From: Trichormus sp. M33_DOE_039
GTDB lineage: Bacteria > Cyanobacteriota > Cyanobacteriia > Cyanobacteriales > Nostocaceae
Direction of reading: 5' to 3'
Assembly (NCBI GenBank): GCA_015296085.1
Contig: DVDT01000114.1
Location: 1-36,409, forward strand
Length of the DNA: 36,409 bases
Shown piece after piece: positions 1 through 9,668 of this stretch (within the stretch, counting starts at the first letter, position 1; every line of letters begins with the position of its first letter). The notes below the pieces were generated by a model. That model worked only from the letters and a program-made list of their open reading frames with translations, did no database searches and was not told the DNA's origin. Both the position numbers and the translations under genes were made by a program.

Positions 1-418
1 CTCTATTGCTTTTAGCAAATCATCGCTTTGTATCATTGGAGACAACAGGGAAAAATCTTTGAGATGCACTACAGTTTACTTTCAGTCTTGATTACAACCC
101 TTAATTTACACAACTTTGCGCCTTAACTGAACCGTATTGACACTAAACCCAGTAGCAACACAAAATATGACGATGTGTTCAAGTTATATCATTAGATAAG
201 TTGTCTATCTTATTCGGAAAATACTGATTTCTTGAATTTATTTATTTGGTAAAAATTCAAGTCAACACACCGTAAATTTACATTAAATTGACAAAAGTCT
301 ATTTCATAGGTTGATAGTTTTGTAAAGATATAGTGAATAGATTAAACTTATATTACCCATCTGCTCAAAAAACATATCAGTTCGACACTAATTTATATAA
401 AGTATCTTTAAAATTAAA

Positions 419-439
419 ACCTCCCCAGAATGGAGAGGT
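419..439 (-). terminator. Possible distal intrinsic terminator after rpmB
   Basis: ACCTCCCC and GGAGAGGT pair around a five-base loop with one mismatch. Read on the minus strand the hairpin is followed directly by TTTTAATTTT, the layout of a Rho-independent terminator. It lies about 190 bases past the rpmB stop, so it could be a second stop signal for that transcript. Confidence 0.45.
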
Positions 440-584
440 GTCAGCGTGATTATTTTGATTTTCAGGTAAATGACCGATAATTAATTTTGGCAGTGAATAC
501 CTTTGTTTAACAATGTCAACTCTTTTGATGATTGAAACTGCTTTTTGAAGTATTTAACTACCAAGTTATTAATAAAAGAGAACT

Positions 585-608
585 TTGTGAGGGATATGAA
601 CCTCACAA
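585..608 (-). terminator. Hairpin just after rpmB stop
   Basis: TTGTGAGG and CCTCACAA form a perfect 8-bp stem with an 8-base loop, 16 bases beyond the rpmB stop codon on the minus strand. The following minus-strand bases are AGTTCTCTTTTATT, only moderately T-rich, so termination or 3'-end stabilisation are both possible. Confidence 0.5.
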
Positions 609-624
609 TTTTGTAAACCCGGTA

Positions 625-861
625 TTAGTAATGATTTAGGTTAATTCCAGCTTCTTTTGCCATTGCTTCTATCCCTCTCTTCTCTAGGGTTTTGATGGCT
701 TTAGTAGACAGTTTTAGTTTTACCCAACGATTACCACCAGGCCACCAAACGCGCTTGCTTTGTAGATTGGCTTGCTGAAGGCGTTTGGTGCGACGGTGAG
801 AGTGAGAAATTGCAAAGGCGTTGTTTGCTTTTTTACCGGTCAGTTCACAACGGCGGGACAT
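625..861 (-). CDS. rpmB: 50S ribosomal protein L28
   Basis: The product is a 78-residue basic protein of the large ribosomal subunit. It matches the bacterial L28 pattern: an N-terminal [10 protein letters not shown] segment, a central HSHRRTKR stretch, the [14 protein letters not shown] motif, and a C-terminal helix ending in NHY. The length is normal for cyanobacterial L28. Only one cysteine (C5) of the zinc-type set is present, so this is probably the zinc-independent form (inference). It is transcribed alone on the minus strand; htpG lies upstream on the same strand with a strong hairpin between them, so it is probably a separate unit. The start is an ATG at 861. Confidence 0.96.
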   Translation of the reverse strand: MSRRCELTGKKANNAFAISHSHRRTKRLQQANLQSKRVWWPGGNRWVKLKLSTKAIKTLEKRGIEAMAKEAGINLNHY

Positions 862-998
862 ATTAACTTATCTCCAGATAGAGAATTGAAGTACAACCTT
901 TCTATTTTAGAAGCTCAAGCGCGAATATTGGGGTAAGAGTTGCTGGAATGTTTGATAATTCTTACAAAAAGCAGATAAAAACGTATAGAGTTTGCTAG

Positions 999-1025
999 TA
1001 AGCACCTCAAAGCATGAGGTGCTTA
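999..1025 (-). terminator. Strong inverted repeat after htpG
   Basis: TAAGCACCTC and GAGGTGCTTA form a perfect 10-bp stem with a 7-base loop, 22 bases past the htpG stop codon. A third partial copy (AGTGCTTA) follows at 1026-1033. There is no clear T-run on either side, so it may stabilise the 3' end as much as terminate. Confidence 0.5.
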
Positions 1026-1047
1026 AGTGCTTACTACGTCCTGATAA

Positions 1048-3015
1048 TTACTTGCTGGCTTGTTCTGTCAGTTTAGTCAGCACTTCATTTGATCTCTCAA
1101 CAAAAGATTTCATTCCTTCAGCATCAAATCCTTTTTGAGACATCAGTGCTAGATCATAAACATGTTGACAGATGAGATTCACTAGTGGATTTGTTGTTGA
1201 CTGTCCATCACCTTGAATAATACTACCTTGATTCAGATTAGCTAGATTTTGGATGAGGGGGTGGGCAGTGTTTACTAGTAAAATGTGATCTTCGGGAAAC
1301 TCTGCATTCTGCTGCTGCATCATGGCGTTCATGTCCCGCAGACGGCGCAGAATTTCTGGTAACAGCACCATTGCTGGTGGTGTTCCTTGGGGATCATCAG
1401 ACTTTAAGGCTTCGGTGCGAATGTTGACTTTGGGTTTATTGAGAGATGTTTGAAATAACTCTTTGATAACTTCACTCTTGGTTTTATTAGTGGTGGGGTC
1501 AACTATTTCGCCGGCTTTGTCTTGGTCAAAGAGGGTATTATCTAAATCTGAGTCTACCCGTGTGAATTTGACATCGTTGTATTCCCGTTCTAGGAAATTG
1601 ATAAAGTGGGTGTCAATGAAGGAGTCCATAAACAGAACTTCCAAGCCTTGGTTTTTGTGGAGTTCTATATAAGTGGCTTGGGTAGCCTCATCGGTACTGT
1701 AGAAGACGCGGTTTTCATGACGTTCTTTGTTGCGTTCTAAGTATTCTTTCAGAGTAGTATATGGACTACCAGAGGTAGCTGGTTTGACATCTTGCCAAAC
1801 ATCTCCCTCTTCTGCCTGGACTTCGACTACTGGAGTTGTTACAGTTGGTTGCTCAAATTTAGCAGTACTGCGGAAGATAATGATTTCTTCGACTTGTTTT
1901 TTAAATTTCTCGTCGTTGAGAACGCCGAATTTTACAAAAGTACCGAGGTCTTTCCACGCACTGATGTATTGTTCACGGTCTTCGCGGTAAAGTTCTTTGA
2001 GTCTGTCACCGACTTTCTTAGCTATATAATCGCCGATTTTGCGGACTGTGCGATCGCCTTGCAATGCACTGCGAGATACGTTCAGGGGAATATCTGTACT
2101 GTCGATCACACCCCGCATTGGCATGAGAAATTGAGGAATAATTTCGTCGCAGTTATCGCTAACAAAAACTTGGTTACAGAATAATTTAATTTGCCCTTTG
2201 GTCACATCTACATCAGGGCGCATTTTGGGAAAATACAGAATCCCGTTAATGATAAAGGGATAATCGGTATTTAAATGTACCCACAGTAAAGGCTCTTCTT
2301 GGAAAGGATACAAATAGCGATAGAACTCTAGGTAATCTTCTTTTGTTAGGTTAGTGGGAGATTCTCGCCAGGGTGCTTTTTGCTGGTTTAATACTTCACC
2401 ATCTAGTTTGATGGGAACTGGCATGAAGTCGCAGTAAGTCTTGACAAGATTTTTAATTCGAGCAGGTTCTAAATATTCTTCCTCGTCTGGTAGTAGACTC
2501 AGAGTGATTGTAGTACCGCGAGTTGTGCGAGAGGATTCCTCTAGGCTGAATTCTGGTGAACCATCACAAGTCCAGTGAACTGCTTGCGCGCCTTCTTTGT
2601 AGGATAGGGTATCAATTTCTACCTTTTGCGCCACCATGAAGGAAGAGTAGAAACCTAAACCAAAATGACCGATTATCGGTTGATCTGCTTTACCTTGATA
2701 TTTGTGAATAAACTCTTCGGCACTGGAGAACGCCACCTGATTGATATATTTTTTGACTTCTTCGGCGGTCATGCCAATGCCATTATCGGTAATGGAAAGA
2801 GTTTTTTTGTCTTGATCGATTGCAAGTTGAATTTCTGGCTCTTCCACTTCTCCCGCATATTCGCCAGCACGAGATACCATTTTCAGCTTTTGAATTGCAT
2901 CTACGGCGTTAGATACAAGTTCCCGCAAGAAAATTTGATGGTCTGAGTAAAGCGATTTCTTGATGATCGGGAAAATATTTTCAGTATGAATAGTGATAGT
3001 GCCTTGTTCTAGCAT
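1048..3015 (-). CDS. htpG: Chaperone HtpG (bacterial Hsp90)
   Basis: This is a 655-residue cytosolic ATP-dependent chaperone, the usual length for cyanobacterial HtpG. The N-terminal GHKL ATPase domain shows the Hsp90 signature around YSDHQIFLRELVSNAVDAI (about residues 23-41), the ATP-binding DNGIGMT motif and the lid motif IGHFGLGFYSSFMVA. The middle domain has the conserved SDIPLNVSRS-like segment, here STDIPLNVSRSALQ, and a helical C-terminal dimerisation region follows. Cyanobacterial HtpG supports heat, cold and oxidative stress tolerance (family knowledge). It appears monocistronic; no CIRCE element is visible upstream. The start is an ATG at 3015 with a weak Shine-Dalgarno sequence. 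Confidence 0.97.
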   Translation of the reverse strand: MLEQGTITIHTENIFPIIKKSLYSDHQIFLRELVSNAVDAIQKLKMVSRAGEYAGEVEEPEIQLAIDQDKKTLSITDNGIGMTAEEVKKYINQVAFSSAEEFIHKYQGKADQPIIGHFGLGFYSSFMVAQKVEIDTLSYKEGAQAVHWTCDGSPEFSLEESSRTTRGTTITLSLLPDEEEYLEPARIKNLVKTYCDFMPVPIKLDGEVLNQQKAPWRESPTNLTKEDYLEFYRYLYPFQEEPLLWVHLNTDYPFIINGILYFPKMRPDVDVTKGQIKLFCNQVFVSDNCDEIIPQFLMPMRGVIDSTDIPLNVSRSALQGDRTVRKIGDYIAKKVGDRLKELYREDREQYISAWKDLGTFVKFGVLNDEKFKKQVEEIIIFRSTAKFEQPTVTTPVVEVQAEEGDVWQDVKPATSGSPYTTLKEYLERNKERHENRVFYSTDEATQATYIELHKNQGLEVLFMDSFIDTHFINFLEREYNDVKFTRVDSDLDNTLFDQDKAGEIVDPTTNKTKSEVIKELFQTSLNKPKVNIRTEALKSDDPQGTPPAMVLLPEILRRLRDMNAMMQQQNAEFPEDHILLVNTAHPLIQNLANLNQGSIIQGDGQSTTNPLVNLICQHVYDLALMSQKGFDAEGMKSFVERSNEVLTKLTEQASK

Positions 3016-3267
3016 GATTGGTAATTCTTCGATGTTAGTATCTGAATTTATGTTTTTGGCAAATGAACACTAACCCTCTACATTGGGGGGTCAGGATGGA
3101 CAATACGGAAGGGCATTATACCAATTAGAATTTTAAAGGCATATCTTAGGCGATCGCTTCTACTTTTTAGGATTGTTTGCCCTATAGAAATGATTCGGAT
3201 TTCCCTACTCAGTAATGTATTTTATTATTTTTTAATAAAATTAGACCTTATATACAGCTAAGTTGAG

Positions 3268-4209
3268 TTAGCTTTTTAGCCTATATTGGAATCTGCTTAA
3301 ATAGTAAGAAAATTGAGGAAAGGTAATTTTTAATAGTGCTATGAATAAAAGTCTTCTCTGTTTTATCAGAGATGGATCATTAATAATAGCTTTCCAAAGA
3401 AATTGGATAGTTAAGTAGCTTTTCTGCGTTTTCGGATGGGCTTCTAAAGCTTTAAAAGTTAAATATCGATATAAGTAAGCAATGCTACGCTTTTTTAAGC
3501 TTTGCAAGGATTCAGCCTTTTGATGCGAAAAAGCGCGCTCAATTACTATTAGTGATGCTGATTCCTGCCTTGTAAGATTTGTAGACATAGAACTACATGA
3601 TAATCTATACAATATCTGTACTTCTGAAACAGCAGCAAACTTGTAAATAGCTGCTAGACGTAACCACATTTCCCAATCTTCAGCAGCCGCAAGTGACTCA
3701 TCAAAACCGCCCACACTGGTTAAAGCTTCTCGACGAATTAAAGGGTTAGACCCGTTTTCTAAAAAATTATATATAAGTAATTTACTATAAACATCCCCAC
3801 TATTTGTGACTCGTCTACCTGATTTTACCACTTTACCATTTTCATCAATATAATCAGTCCAGCTATAAGCTACAGATGTATCCTCTGAAGAAAGAAGGCT
3901 TTTTAGTTGACTTTCTAGTTTATTCTGTGTCCAAATATCGTCAGCATCAATAAAAGATATAAATTCACAGTTAGCATGAGATAAACCTCGATTCCTGCTA
4001 GCAGCTAAACCAGCATTTGGGTAAGAAAACACCTGTAATCGTGAATCATCTATACTTTCAATGATATTTAAGGTTGAATCTGTTGAACCATCATTGATAA
4101 TTATGATTTCTAATAATGAAAAAGTTTGAGCTAGAACAGATTTAACAGTTTCTCCTATAGTTTTTTCACCATTATAGACAGGAATAATCACAGAGATCTT
4201 TGGCTTCAT
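3268..4209 (-). CDS. Family 2 glycosyltransferase (paralogue A)
   Basis: This 313-residue GT-A fold glycosyltransferase probably transfers a nucleotide-activated sugar during extracellular or cell-surface polysaccharide synthesis; donor and acceptor are unknown. Visible motifs are the N-terminal KISVIIPVYNGE strand, the nucleotide-binding NDGSTD loop, the metal-binding SFIDADD (DXD-type) motif near residue 90, and an ED pair in AAEDWEMW near residue 170 that fits the catalytic base region. No membrane segment is obvious, so it is probably cytosolic. It lies 81 bases downstream of a close paralogue (4291-5274) on the same strand, which suggests tandem duplication and co-transcription. DNA here is more AT-rich than the flanks. 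Confidence 0.9.
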   Translation of the reverse strand: MKPKISVIIPVYNGEKTIGETVKSVLAQTFSLLEIIIINDGSTDSTLNIIESIDDSRLQVFSYPNAGLAASRNRGLSHANCEFISFIDADDIWTQNKLESQLKSLLSSEDTSVAYSWTDYIDENGKVVKSGRRVTNSGDVYSKLLIYNFLENGSNPLIRREALTSVGGFDESLAAAEDWEMWLRLAAIYKFAAVSEVQILYRLSCSSMSTNLTRQESASLIVIERAFSHQKAESLQSLKKRSIAYLYRYLTFKALEAHPKTQKSYLTIQFLWKAIINDPSLIKQRRLLFIALLKITFPQFSYYLSRFQYRLKS

Positions 4210-4290
4210 ATTCAGAATAATAATTTATTCAAGAGATCATTGCCTAATAAATTTTGCAATTGTTTTATTGAGATAATTTTTAGAAAATAC

Positions 4291-5274
4291 CTAGGAAGTT
4301 TTTTCATATCCTAGAAAAGTGCTGGTATTAAAAATACTAGTAAATTTAGCGAACAACATCACCACTACTTTAGGAGGTAAGAAAGTCATTATCATAAGTT
4401 TGATAAATGATTTAAAAGTGATCGGCTTAAGCATAAGAGATGGATCAGTCTTAATAGCTGTAGTAAGAATCCTGATCGCTTGTAAAGTATTATGTTTCCC
4501 TGGGGATGCTTCTAAAACTTTATAGCTTAGATATTTATATAGATTCGCCACACTATGTTGTTTAAGATGCTGTAAACATTCAGCTTTTTTATCAGCAAAA
4601 GCGCGTTCAATAACTTGTAAGTTCGATTTTTCAAGTCCTATAATGTCAGATGACATGGAATTATCAGAAATACGATATAAAACTTGTGGCTTGGGTACAA
4701 CAGTAAAATGATAATTTGCTGCTAGACGTAACCACATATCTGTATCTTGCGCATTACTCAACTTTTCATCAAACCCACCAACAGATAAGAAAGCACCTCT
4801 GCGAATCATGACGTTAGAACCATTACCAATAAAATCATCTAGCAGAAATTTATCATAAACATCTCCTGTGTGCTGAACATAAGAACAGTTACGTAAAAAT
4901 TTGCCTGTTTCATCTACACACTTTGTCCAGCTATAAGCTACTGCGGCTTGAGGATTTTCTATTAAAGCGTTATATTGTGCTTCTAATTTATCAATTGTCC
5001 AAAGATCATCTGCATCTATAAAAGTTATAAATTCACCTTCAGAGTGAAGAAAACCTCGATTGCGATTAACTGCTACATTTGCTTTAGGGTAGGAAATTTT
5101 TTTTATACGTGAGTCTTGAAAAATTGAGATGATATCTAAAGTTGAATCTGTAGAACTAGCATTGATAATAATTAATTCTAAATCAGTGAATGTCTGATTC
5201 AGAACTGATTGGATAGTATCTTTGATAGTGTTTTCACCATTAAATACTGGAATAATTACTGATATTTTTGGCAT
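4291..5274 (-). CDS. Family 2 glycosyltransferase (paralogue B, altered NDGS motif)
   Basis: This 327-residue protein is collinear with its downstream neighbour: both share the KISVIIPV strand, the FIDADD metal motif, the YSWT segment, GGFDE and a WLRLAA helix. One oddity is that the NDGSTD nucleotide loop reads NASSTD, so the Asp aligned without gaps to SpsA Asp39, which contacts the uracil base, is Ala39. The downstream paralogue keeps the Asp. This could shift donor preference or weaken activity (inference). The DXD motif and the DTDMW region are intact, so it is not an obvious pseudogene. It lies 68 bases after the HpsE-like gene on the same strand, consistent with one polysaccharide operon. 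Confidence 0.88.
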   Translation of the reverse strand: MPKISVIIPVFNGENTIKDTIQSVLNQTFTDLELIIINASSTDSTLDIISIFQDSRIKKISYPKANVAVNRNRGFLHSEGEFITFIDADDLWTIDKLEAQYNALIENPQAAVAYSWTKCVDETGKFLRNCSYVQHTGDVYDKFLLDDFIGNGSNVMIRRGAFLSVGGFDEKLSNAQDTDMWLRLAANYHFTVVPKPQVLYRISDNSMSSDIIGLEKSNLQVIERAFADKKAECLQHLKQHSVANLYKYLSYKVLEASPGKHNTLQAIRILTTAIKTDPSLMLKPITFKSFIKLMIMTFLPPKVVVMLFAKFTSIFNTSTFLGYEKTS

Positions 5275-5342
5275 GGAATTATGATGCTAATTTTGCGTAA
5301 AATGCCAAGTCATATCCTACTAATAAATACATGATTGAATCA

Positions 5343-6308
5343 TCAGTATAATTTCATAGTTTTCTGCCATTTAACCCAACTTAAATAAAAAGGACTAATA
5401 AAGGTAGCAGTAAGTCTCTCTAACTCGCACATAGCAACTAAGTCATTTTCAAACCTAGTATAATAAAAAATATAATATAGTACTAGTTTGAACCCGTCAT
5501 TTATTAAGTACAACAAAGAACAAAAAGGCCTCTGCCACTTTTTAAGTAATAACATTCTTATGTGATAACGACTTAAACCAATACCACTCATCAAAGAAAT
5601 TAAGTATTTCTTTTCTATTCTCCAGTAGGGAATAATATGCTCAATCACCATCGTCGGATTATACCAAATCTCCCAACCTGCTTGATAAATATAGGACATC
5701 GCTTCAGCGTCTTCACCTGCTAGCATTGATGACCCGACTCTACCCACTAGAAAAAGACGATTGGGTACATGATTTTGCCAGACTTGACGACGTACAACTA
5801 AACCAGCACCAGGGGGTAATCCTTTCTTATGAGGTTCATATAACATAGGGTATGAACCTCTTTCGTTAATAGCAAGGTAAAAAATTATTGATTTGAGTTT
5901 TTCTGATGGTTCGACTTCAAACAATCCATGAATCTGACTAGAGTATGCACCTGCTCTCGGATGTTCTATGCCAAATTTATATGCTGAGAATACCCAGTTA
6001 ACCGCAGGTAAATTATCATCATCTAAAAACCCAACTAATTCACTTTTAGCTTCTTGAATCGCTTTATTTCTAGCAAAAGCTAACCCTTGTTCAGCTTCAA
6101 AATAATATTGTATTGATAACCGATCAGACCACTTATTTTGGTAATCTTTGACAAATTCTGCTGTACCATCTGTACTATTATTATCAATAATAATAATTTC
6201 CCAATTTATGTCTTTTAAACAGATTTGATGATGTAATCGGTCTAAAACTTTGGGCAAACGGTTGACACCGTTATAGGTAGGTATTGCTACGGTAAAGTCA
6301 ACAGACAT
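5343..6308 (-). CDS. HpsE-like family 2 glycosyltransferase
   Basis: This 321-residue glycosyltransferase has the GT-A N-terminus (FTVAIPTYNG), a DNNSTDGT loop, the GLAFARNKAI helix, an FLDDDN metal motif near residue 115, PPGAGLVVRR, and a GEDAEAMSYIYQAGW segment, followed by a hydrophobic C-terminal part that may touch the membrane. From memory this pattern resembles HpsE, a glycosyltransferase of the hormogonium polysaccharide locus of Nostoc, but I cannot confirm orthology and no other hps gene is visible. A longer reading frame begins at a TTG two codons upstream; I chose the ATG at 6308 because GAG lies six bases before it. It is the first gene of the three-glycosyltransferase set. Confidence 0.85.
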   Translation of the reverse strand: MSVDFTVAIPTYNGVNRLPKVLDRLHHQICLKDINWEIIIIDNNSTDGTAEFVKDYQNKWSDRLSIQYYFEAEQGLAFARNKAIQEAKSELVGFLDDDNLPAVNWVFSAYKFGIEHPRAGAYSSQIHGLFEVEPSEKLKSIIFYLAINERGSYPMLYEPHKKGLPPGAGLVVRRQVWQNHVPNRLFLVGRVGSSMLAGEDAEAMSYIYQAGWEIWYNPTMVIEHIIPYWRIEKKYLISLMSGIGLSRYHIRMLLLKKWQRPFCSLLYLINDGFKLVLYYIFYYTRFENDLVAMCELERLTATFISPFYLSWVKWQKTMKLY

Positions 6309-6633
6309 AATCAACTCAAAATTGATATCAAGACCTTTAGTAGTCTTATTATTCCCACCTGCTTATCAAAAAATTATTTGTTACTAAAATTCACAATCAT
6401 TGAAAGCTAGTTTTTAGTGCATTTGTACTATAATCCGAATTTACAGGAATACCAATTTTAAATAAAGTCAGGAAAAATCAAGCAGGATACAGAAGGCTTG
6501 CTGTTGAGGAAAATAATGAATCTATTGCAAGGATGCTTTCAATTAATATCAATGACTTTTCAGGGAAGGAAAAATCTGTTGCTTTATTTTTCTTCCCCAA
6601 GGTTTTTGAAAATTTAAATAGTCTACTAACAGA
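6309..6633. other. Intergenic region between glycosyltransferase set and clpB
   Basis: This stretch of about 325 bases holds the presumed promoter of the glycosyltransferase set (minus strand) and the 3' side of clpB. I see no gene. A 60-codon plus-strand frame (6533-6715) runs antisense into clpB and lacks recognisable features. A hairpin at 6619-6636 overlaps the clpB stop. Confidence 0.5.
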
Positions 6634-6636
6634 CTA
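6619..6636 (-). terminator. Possible clpB terminator overlapping the stop codon
   Basis: TAGTCT and AGACTA pair around a six-base loop; on the minus strand this is followed by ATTTAAATTTTC. The stem contains the clpB stop codon. The short AT-rich stem makes it a modest candidate. Confidence 0.35.
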
Positions 6637-9276
6637 TGTCATAACTTGTGGAGATGACAGTTTAATTGGCAATTTATTACTGAAGGTCAACCCATTTTCA
6701 GTCTTATCTATGTAAATGGTGTCTCCAGCGATAAAAGTGTTCTCTAGCAACTTTGTAGCAATGGGATTTTCGATCTCTCGCTGAATGGATCTTTTTAGAG
6801 GACGTGCGCCATAAACTGGGTCATAACCACGTTCGACTAAGAACTCACAAGCGGCTGCGGAAATTTCAAAGGAAATTTTTTGTTCTCGTAGCAGATTTTC
6901 CACACGCTTGAGTTGAATGCGGATGATGTGCTGCATTTCAGAACGGCTGAGGGTGTGGAAGAGAATTTTTTCATCAACGCGGTTGAGAAATTCTGGACGG
7001 AAATGCGATCGCAAAGCATCCATAACTCTTTCCCGCATGGTCTCATACTGAGAATCATCACCAGACACATCTAATATATATTCGCTACCAATGTTACTGG
7101 TCATAACAATCACAGTGTTACGAAAATCTACTGTTCTGCCCTGGGAATCAGTAATTCTACCATCATCCAATACCTGTAATAAAATATTGAATACATCTGG
7201 GTGCGCTTTCTCTACTTCATCCAAAAGTATTACTGAATAGGGATGACGGCGAATAGCTTCAGAAAGTTGGCCGCCTTCTTCGTAGCCTACGTAACCTGGA
7301 GGCGCACCCACTAACCGTGAAACTGAATGTTTCTCCATATACTCAGACATATCGAGGCGTACTAAAGCCTCGTCGGAATCAAAGAGAAACTGGGCTAAGG
7401 CACGAGCAAGTTCGGTTTTACCTACACCAGTCGGCCCCATGAACAAAAATGAACCGATGGGGCGGTTGGGTTCTTTCATCCCAGCACGGGCGCGACGGAT
7501 AGCGGCGGAAACTGCTTCTACGGCTTCCTTTTGTCCGATGACGCGCTGATGTAGATGGCTTTCTAATTGCAGTAATTTTTGTCTTTCTGATTCCAGCAGG
7601 CGATTGACTGGGATACCTGTCCATTTGGCGACGATTTCCGCGATGTCGGCTTCGGTGACTTGTTCCCGCAGCAGAGTAGAACCTTGGCTTTGTAATTCTA
7701 ACAGCTTCGCTTCTTTAGACTCGCGATCGCGCTGTACCCCTTCTAATTTGCCATACTTCAATTGAGCTGCTTTATTCAAATCATAGGCGCGTTCCGCCTG
7801 GTCAATCTGCACACGCAAGGCTTCTTCTTCTTTCTTTAAAGCACTAATAGCTTCTAAAAGCTGCTTTTCGCCTTGCCATTGGTTAGTTAAATCCTGCTGT
7901 TTTTCTGTTAAATTGGCAATTTCTGATTCAATACGTTCCAAACGCTCTCTCGTTTGGGTGGGAACTTTTTCTTCTCCTGCTAGAGAAAGCTTTTCCATTT
8001 CTAGCTGCATCAGGCGGCGGTCAATGGTTTCTAAATCTGATGGTTTGGAGGTAATCTCCATTTTTAATTGGGCTGCGGCTTCATCTACTAAGTCTATGGC
8101 TTTATCTGGTAAAAAGCGGTCAGCAATGTAACGGGCTGATAAAGTCGCTGCCGCCACTAAAGCTGAGTCAGAGATTTTCACATTGTGGTGGACTTCATAG
8201 CGTTCCTTCAGACCCCGCAGAATAGATATTGTATTTTCCACACTGGGCTGGTCTACAAATACCTGCTGAAAACGGCGTTCTAGGGCTGCGTCTTTCTCAA
8301 TAAACTTGCGGTATTCATCTAATGTTGTCGCCCCAATGCACCGCAGTTCGCCCCGCGCTAACATGGGTTTGAGTAAATTCCCTGCATCCATTGCCCCTTG
8401 TTGATTTGAGCCTGTACCGACAACAGTATGCAGTTCATCGATAAATAAGACAATTTGACCGTTGGATTCTGTAACTTCCCGGAGAACAGCTTTGAGGCGG
8501 TCTTCAAATTCACCCCGGTATTTAGCTCCAGCAATCAAACTACCGATATCTAAAGAGATGAGTTGACGGTTTTTGAGAGATTCCGGGACATCACCATTAA
8601 TTATGCGTTGAGCTAAAGCTTCGGCGATCGCAGTCTTACCCACCCCAGGTTCACCAATTAATACTGGGTTATTTTTACTCCGGCGAGATAAGACCTGAAT
8701 CACACGGCGAATTTCATCATCTCGCCCAATTACTGGGTCTAGCTTCCCAGACTTCGCTTGTTCTGTTAAATCCCGACCAAATTTTTGTAGGGCTTCATAG
8801 CGAGATTCTGGATTTTGATCTGTCACCTTTTGACTACCGCGAACTGCCTTAATACTTGTTTCTATTTTGATACTGTCTACGTTAAAACCTTTCAGTACCC
8901 GCCTACCAACACGCTCATCATCAGTCAGAGCTAATAAGATATGTTCTACTGAGATGTAGCCATCTTTCATTTTTGCTCTAATTTCTTCAGCGCGGTCAAG
9001 CATAGTATCTAAACTACGACCGAGGTAAAGCTGATCACTTTTGCCCACTTTCGGTTGACGTTGGGTAAAAGCTTCTAGTTGTTGTTGTAAGCGGATGGGA
9101 TCGACTTCTGCACGAGCCAAAATCCGCATTGCTAAACTTGTAGGATCTTCTAATAGCGCGAGAATTAAATGTTCAACATCTAGTTGCTGTTGTTGATATG
9201 CACGAACTATGTCCTGAGATTTAACAATTGCTTCCCAGACTTTATCAGTAAATTTATTAGGATCTGTAGGCTGCAT
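6634..9276 (-). CDS. clpB: ATP-dependent disaggregase ClpB (Hsp104 family)
   Basis: This 880-residue hexameric AAA+ chaperone rescues aggregated proteins together with the DnaK system. It has an N-terminal Clp-N double repeat (about 1-150), a first AAA+ module with Walker A GEPGVGKT (about 208-215) and Walker B LFIDELHT, a coiled-coil middle domain (about 405-530) that distinguishes ClpB from ClpA/C, and a second AAA+ module with GPTGVGKT and [11 protein letters not shown], ending in a ClpB C-terminal domain. The family is usually about 860-875 residues. Cyanobacteria often carry two ClpB copies and I cannot say which one this is. No CIRCE operator is visible upstream. The start is an ATG at 9276. 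Confidence 0.97.
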   Translation of the reverse strand: MQPTDPNKFTDKVWEAIVKSQDIVRAYQQQQLDVEHLILALLEDPTSLAMRILARAEVDPIRLQQQLEAFTQRQPKVGKSDQLYLGRSLDTMLDRAEEIRAKMKDGYISVEHILLALTDDERVGRRVLKGFNVDSIKIETSIKAVRGSQKVTDQNPESRYEALQKFGRDLTEQAKSGKLDPVIGRDDEIRRVIQVLSRRSKNNPVLIGEPGVGKTAIAEALAQRIINGDVPESLKNRQLISLDIGSLIAGAKYRGEFEDRLKAVLREVTESNGQIVLFIDELHTVVGTGSNQQGAMDAGNLLKPMLARGELRCIGATTLDEYRKFIEKDAALERRFQQVFVDQPSVENTISILRGLKERYEVHHNVKISDSALVAAATLSARYIADRFLPDKAIDLVDEAAAQLKMEITSKPSDLETIDRRLMQLEMEKLSLAGEEKVPTQTRERLERIESEIANLTEKQQDLTNQWQGEKQLLEAISALKKEEEALRVQIDQAERAYDLNKAAQLKYGKLEGVQRDRESKEAKLLELQSQGSTLLREQVTEADIAEIVAKWTGIPVNRLLESERQKLLQLESHLHQRVIGQKEAVEAVSAAIRRARAGMKEPNRPIGSFLFMGPTGVGKTELARALAQFLFDSDEALVRLDMSEYMEKHSVSRLVGAPPGYVGYEEGGQLSEAIRRHPYSVILLDEVEKAHPDVFNILLQVLDDGRITDSQGRTVDFRNTVIVMTSNIGSEYILDVSGDDSQYETMRERVMDALRSHFRPEFLNRVDEKILFHTLSRSEMQHIIRIQLKRVENLLREQKISFEISAAACEFLVERGYDPVYGARPLKRSIQREIENPIATKLLENTFIAGDTIYIDKTENGLTFSNKLPIKLSSPQVMT

Positions 9277-9668
9277 CTTTACGATTCTTGAGGTGTAAAT
9301 TTAAGATTTTGTAGTTTTAAGGTAAAAATTCCGTGATGAGGAAGGAAGAGGCTCGATGTTAGCATTGTTACGCAGCACTTTTTCCAATTTCTACTCCTCA
9401 ATCAGTAATTCAAATATTTTCAGTGTGTATCCGTGTATTTATGTTGCGGCAGCCAGGGATATAGCAACTAAGTTATAGTTTGACCCACTTACCTATTTCC
9501 TAATTTAAAACGAAAACACCATCATGAGGTGACTTTGCCAAATGGTATTCGAGAAAATCTTTAGTTTGGTAGACAGGAAAATGGGGAATGGGGAATGGGG
9601 AACGAGAAATGGGGAAAGCAGGAGAGCAGAAGTGATTTTACCCAATTCCCAATGCCCAATTCCCCAAA
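9277..9668. other. Intergenic region with STRR-type repeats
   Basis: This stretch of about 390 bases upstream of clpB has no supported gene. The first 200 bases presumably contain the clpB promoter. The rest carries GGGGAAT-type heptamer repeats and an inverted block of CCCAATT-type units, described separately. Confidence 0.55.
9581..9666. repeat. STRR-type heptanucleotide repeats in opposed orientation
   Basis: Tandem units of the type GGGGAAT at about 9583-9616 face CCCAATTCCC/ATGCCC units at 9640-9666. The two blocks are imperfectly complementary and could fold into a hairpin between clpB and gloA. Such short tandem repeats are typical of Nostoc-type genomes (established knowledge). Confidence 0.7.

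Larger units (their letters stand above)
1..624. other. Intergenic region left of rpmB
   Basis: This 624-base AT-rich stretch has no open reading frame that I can support on either strand. It contains two inverted repeats (419-439 and 585-608), both placed downstream of the minus-strand rpmB gene and listed separately. The outer part (1-400) shows no repeat, RNA gene or coding remnant that I recognise; it may hold the regulatory region of a gene outside the window. Confidence 0.6.

Noticed and set aside
6533-6715. 60-codon plus-strand frame at the clpB 3' end
   Set aside because: Overlaps clpB in antisense and includes the terminator-like hairpin; no coding signal.
9277-9400. CIRCE/HrcA operator before clpB or htpG
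   Set aside because: No TTAGCACTC-N9-GAGTGCTAA palindrome is found upstream of either gene.
9581-9666. CRISPR array
   Set aside because: Units are seven bases without spacers; this is STRR-type tandem repetition.
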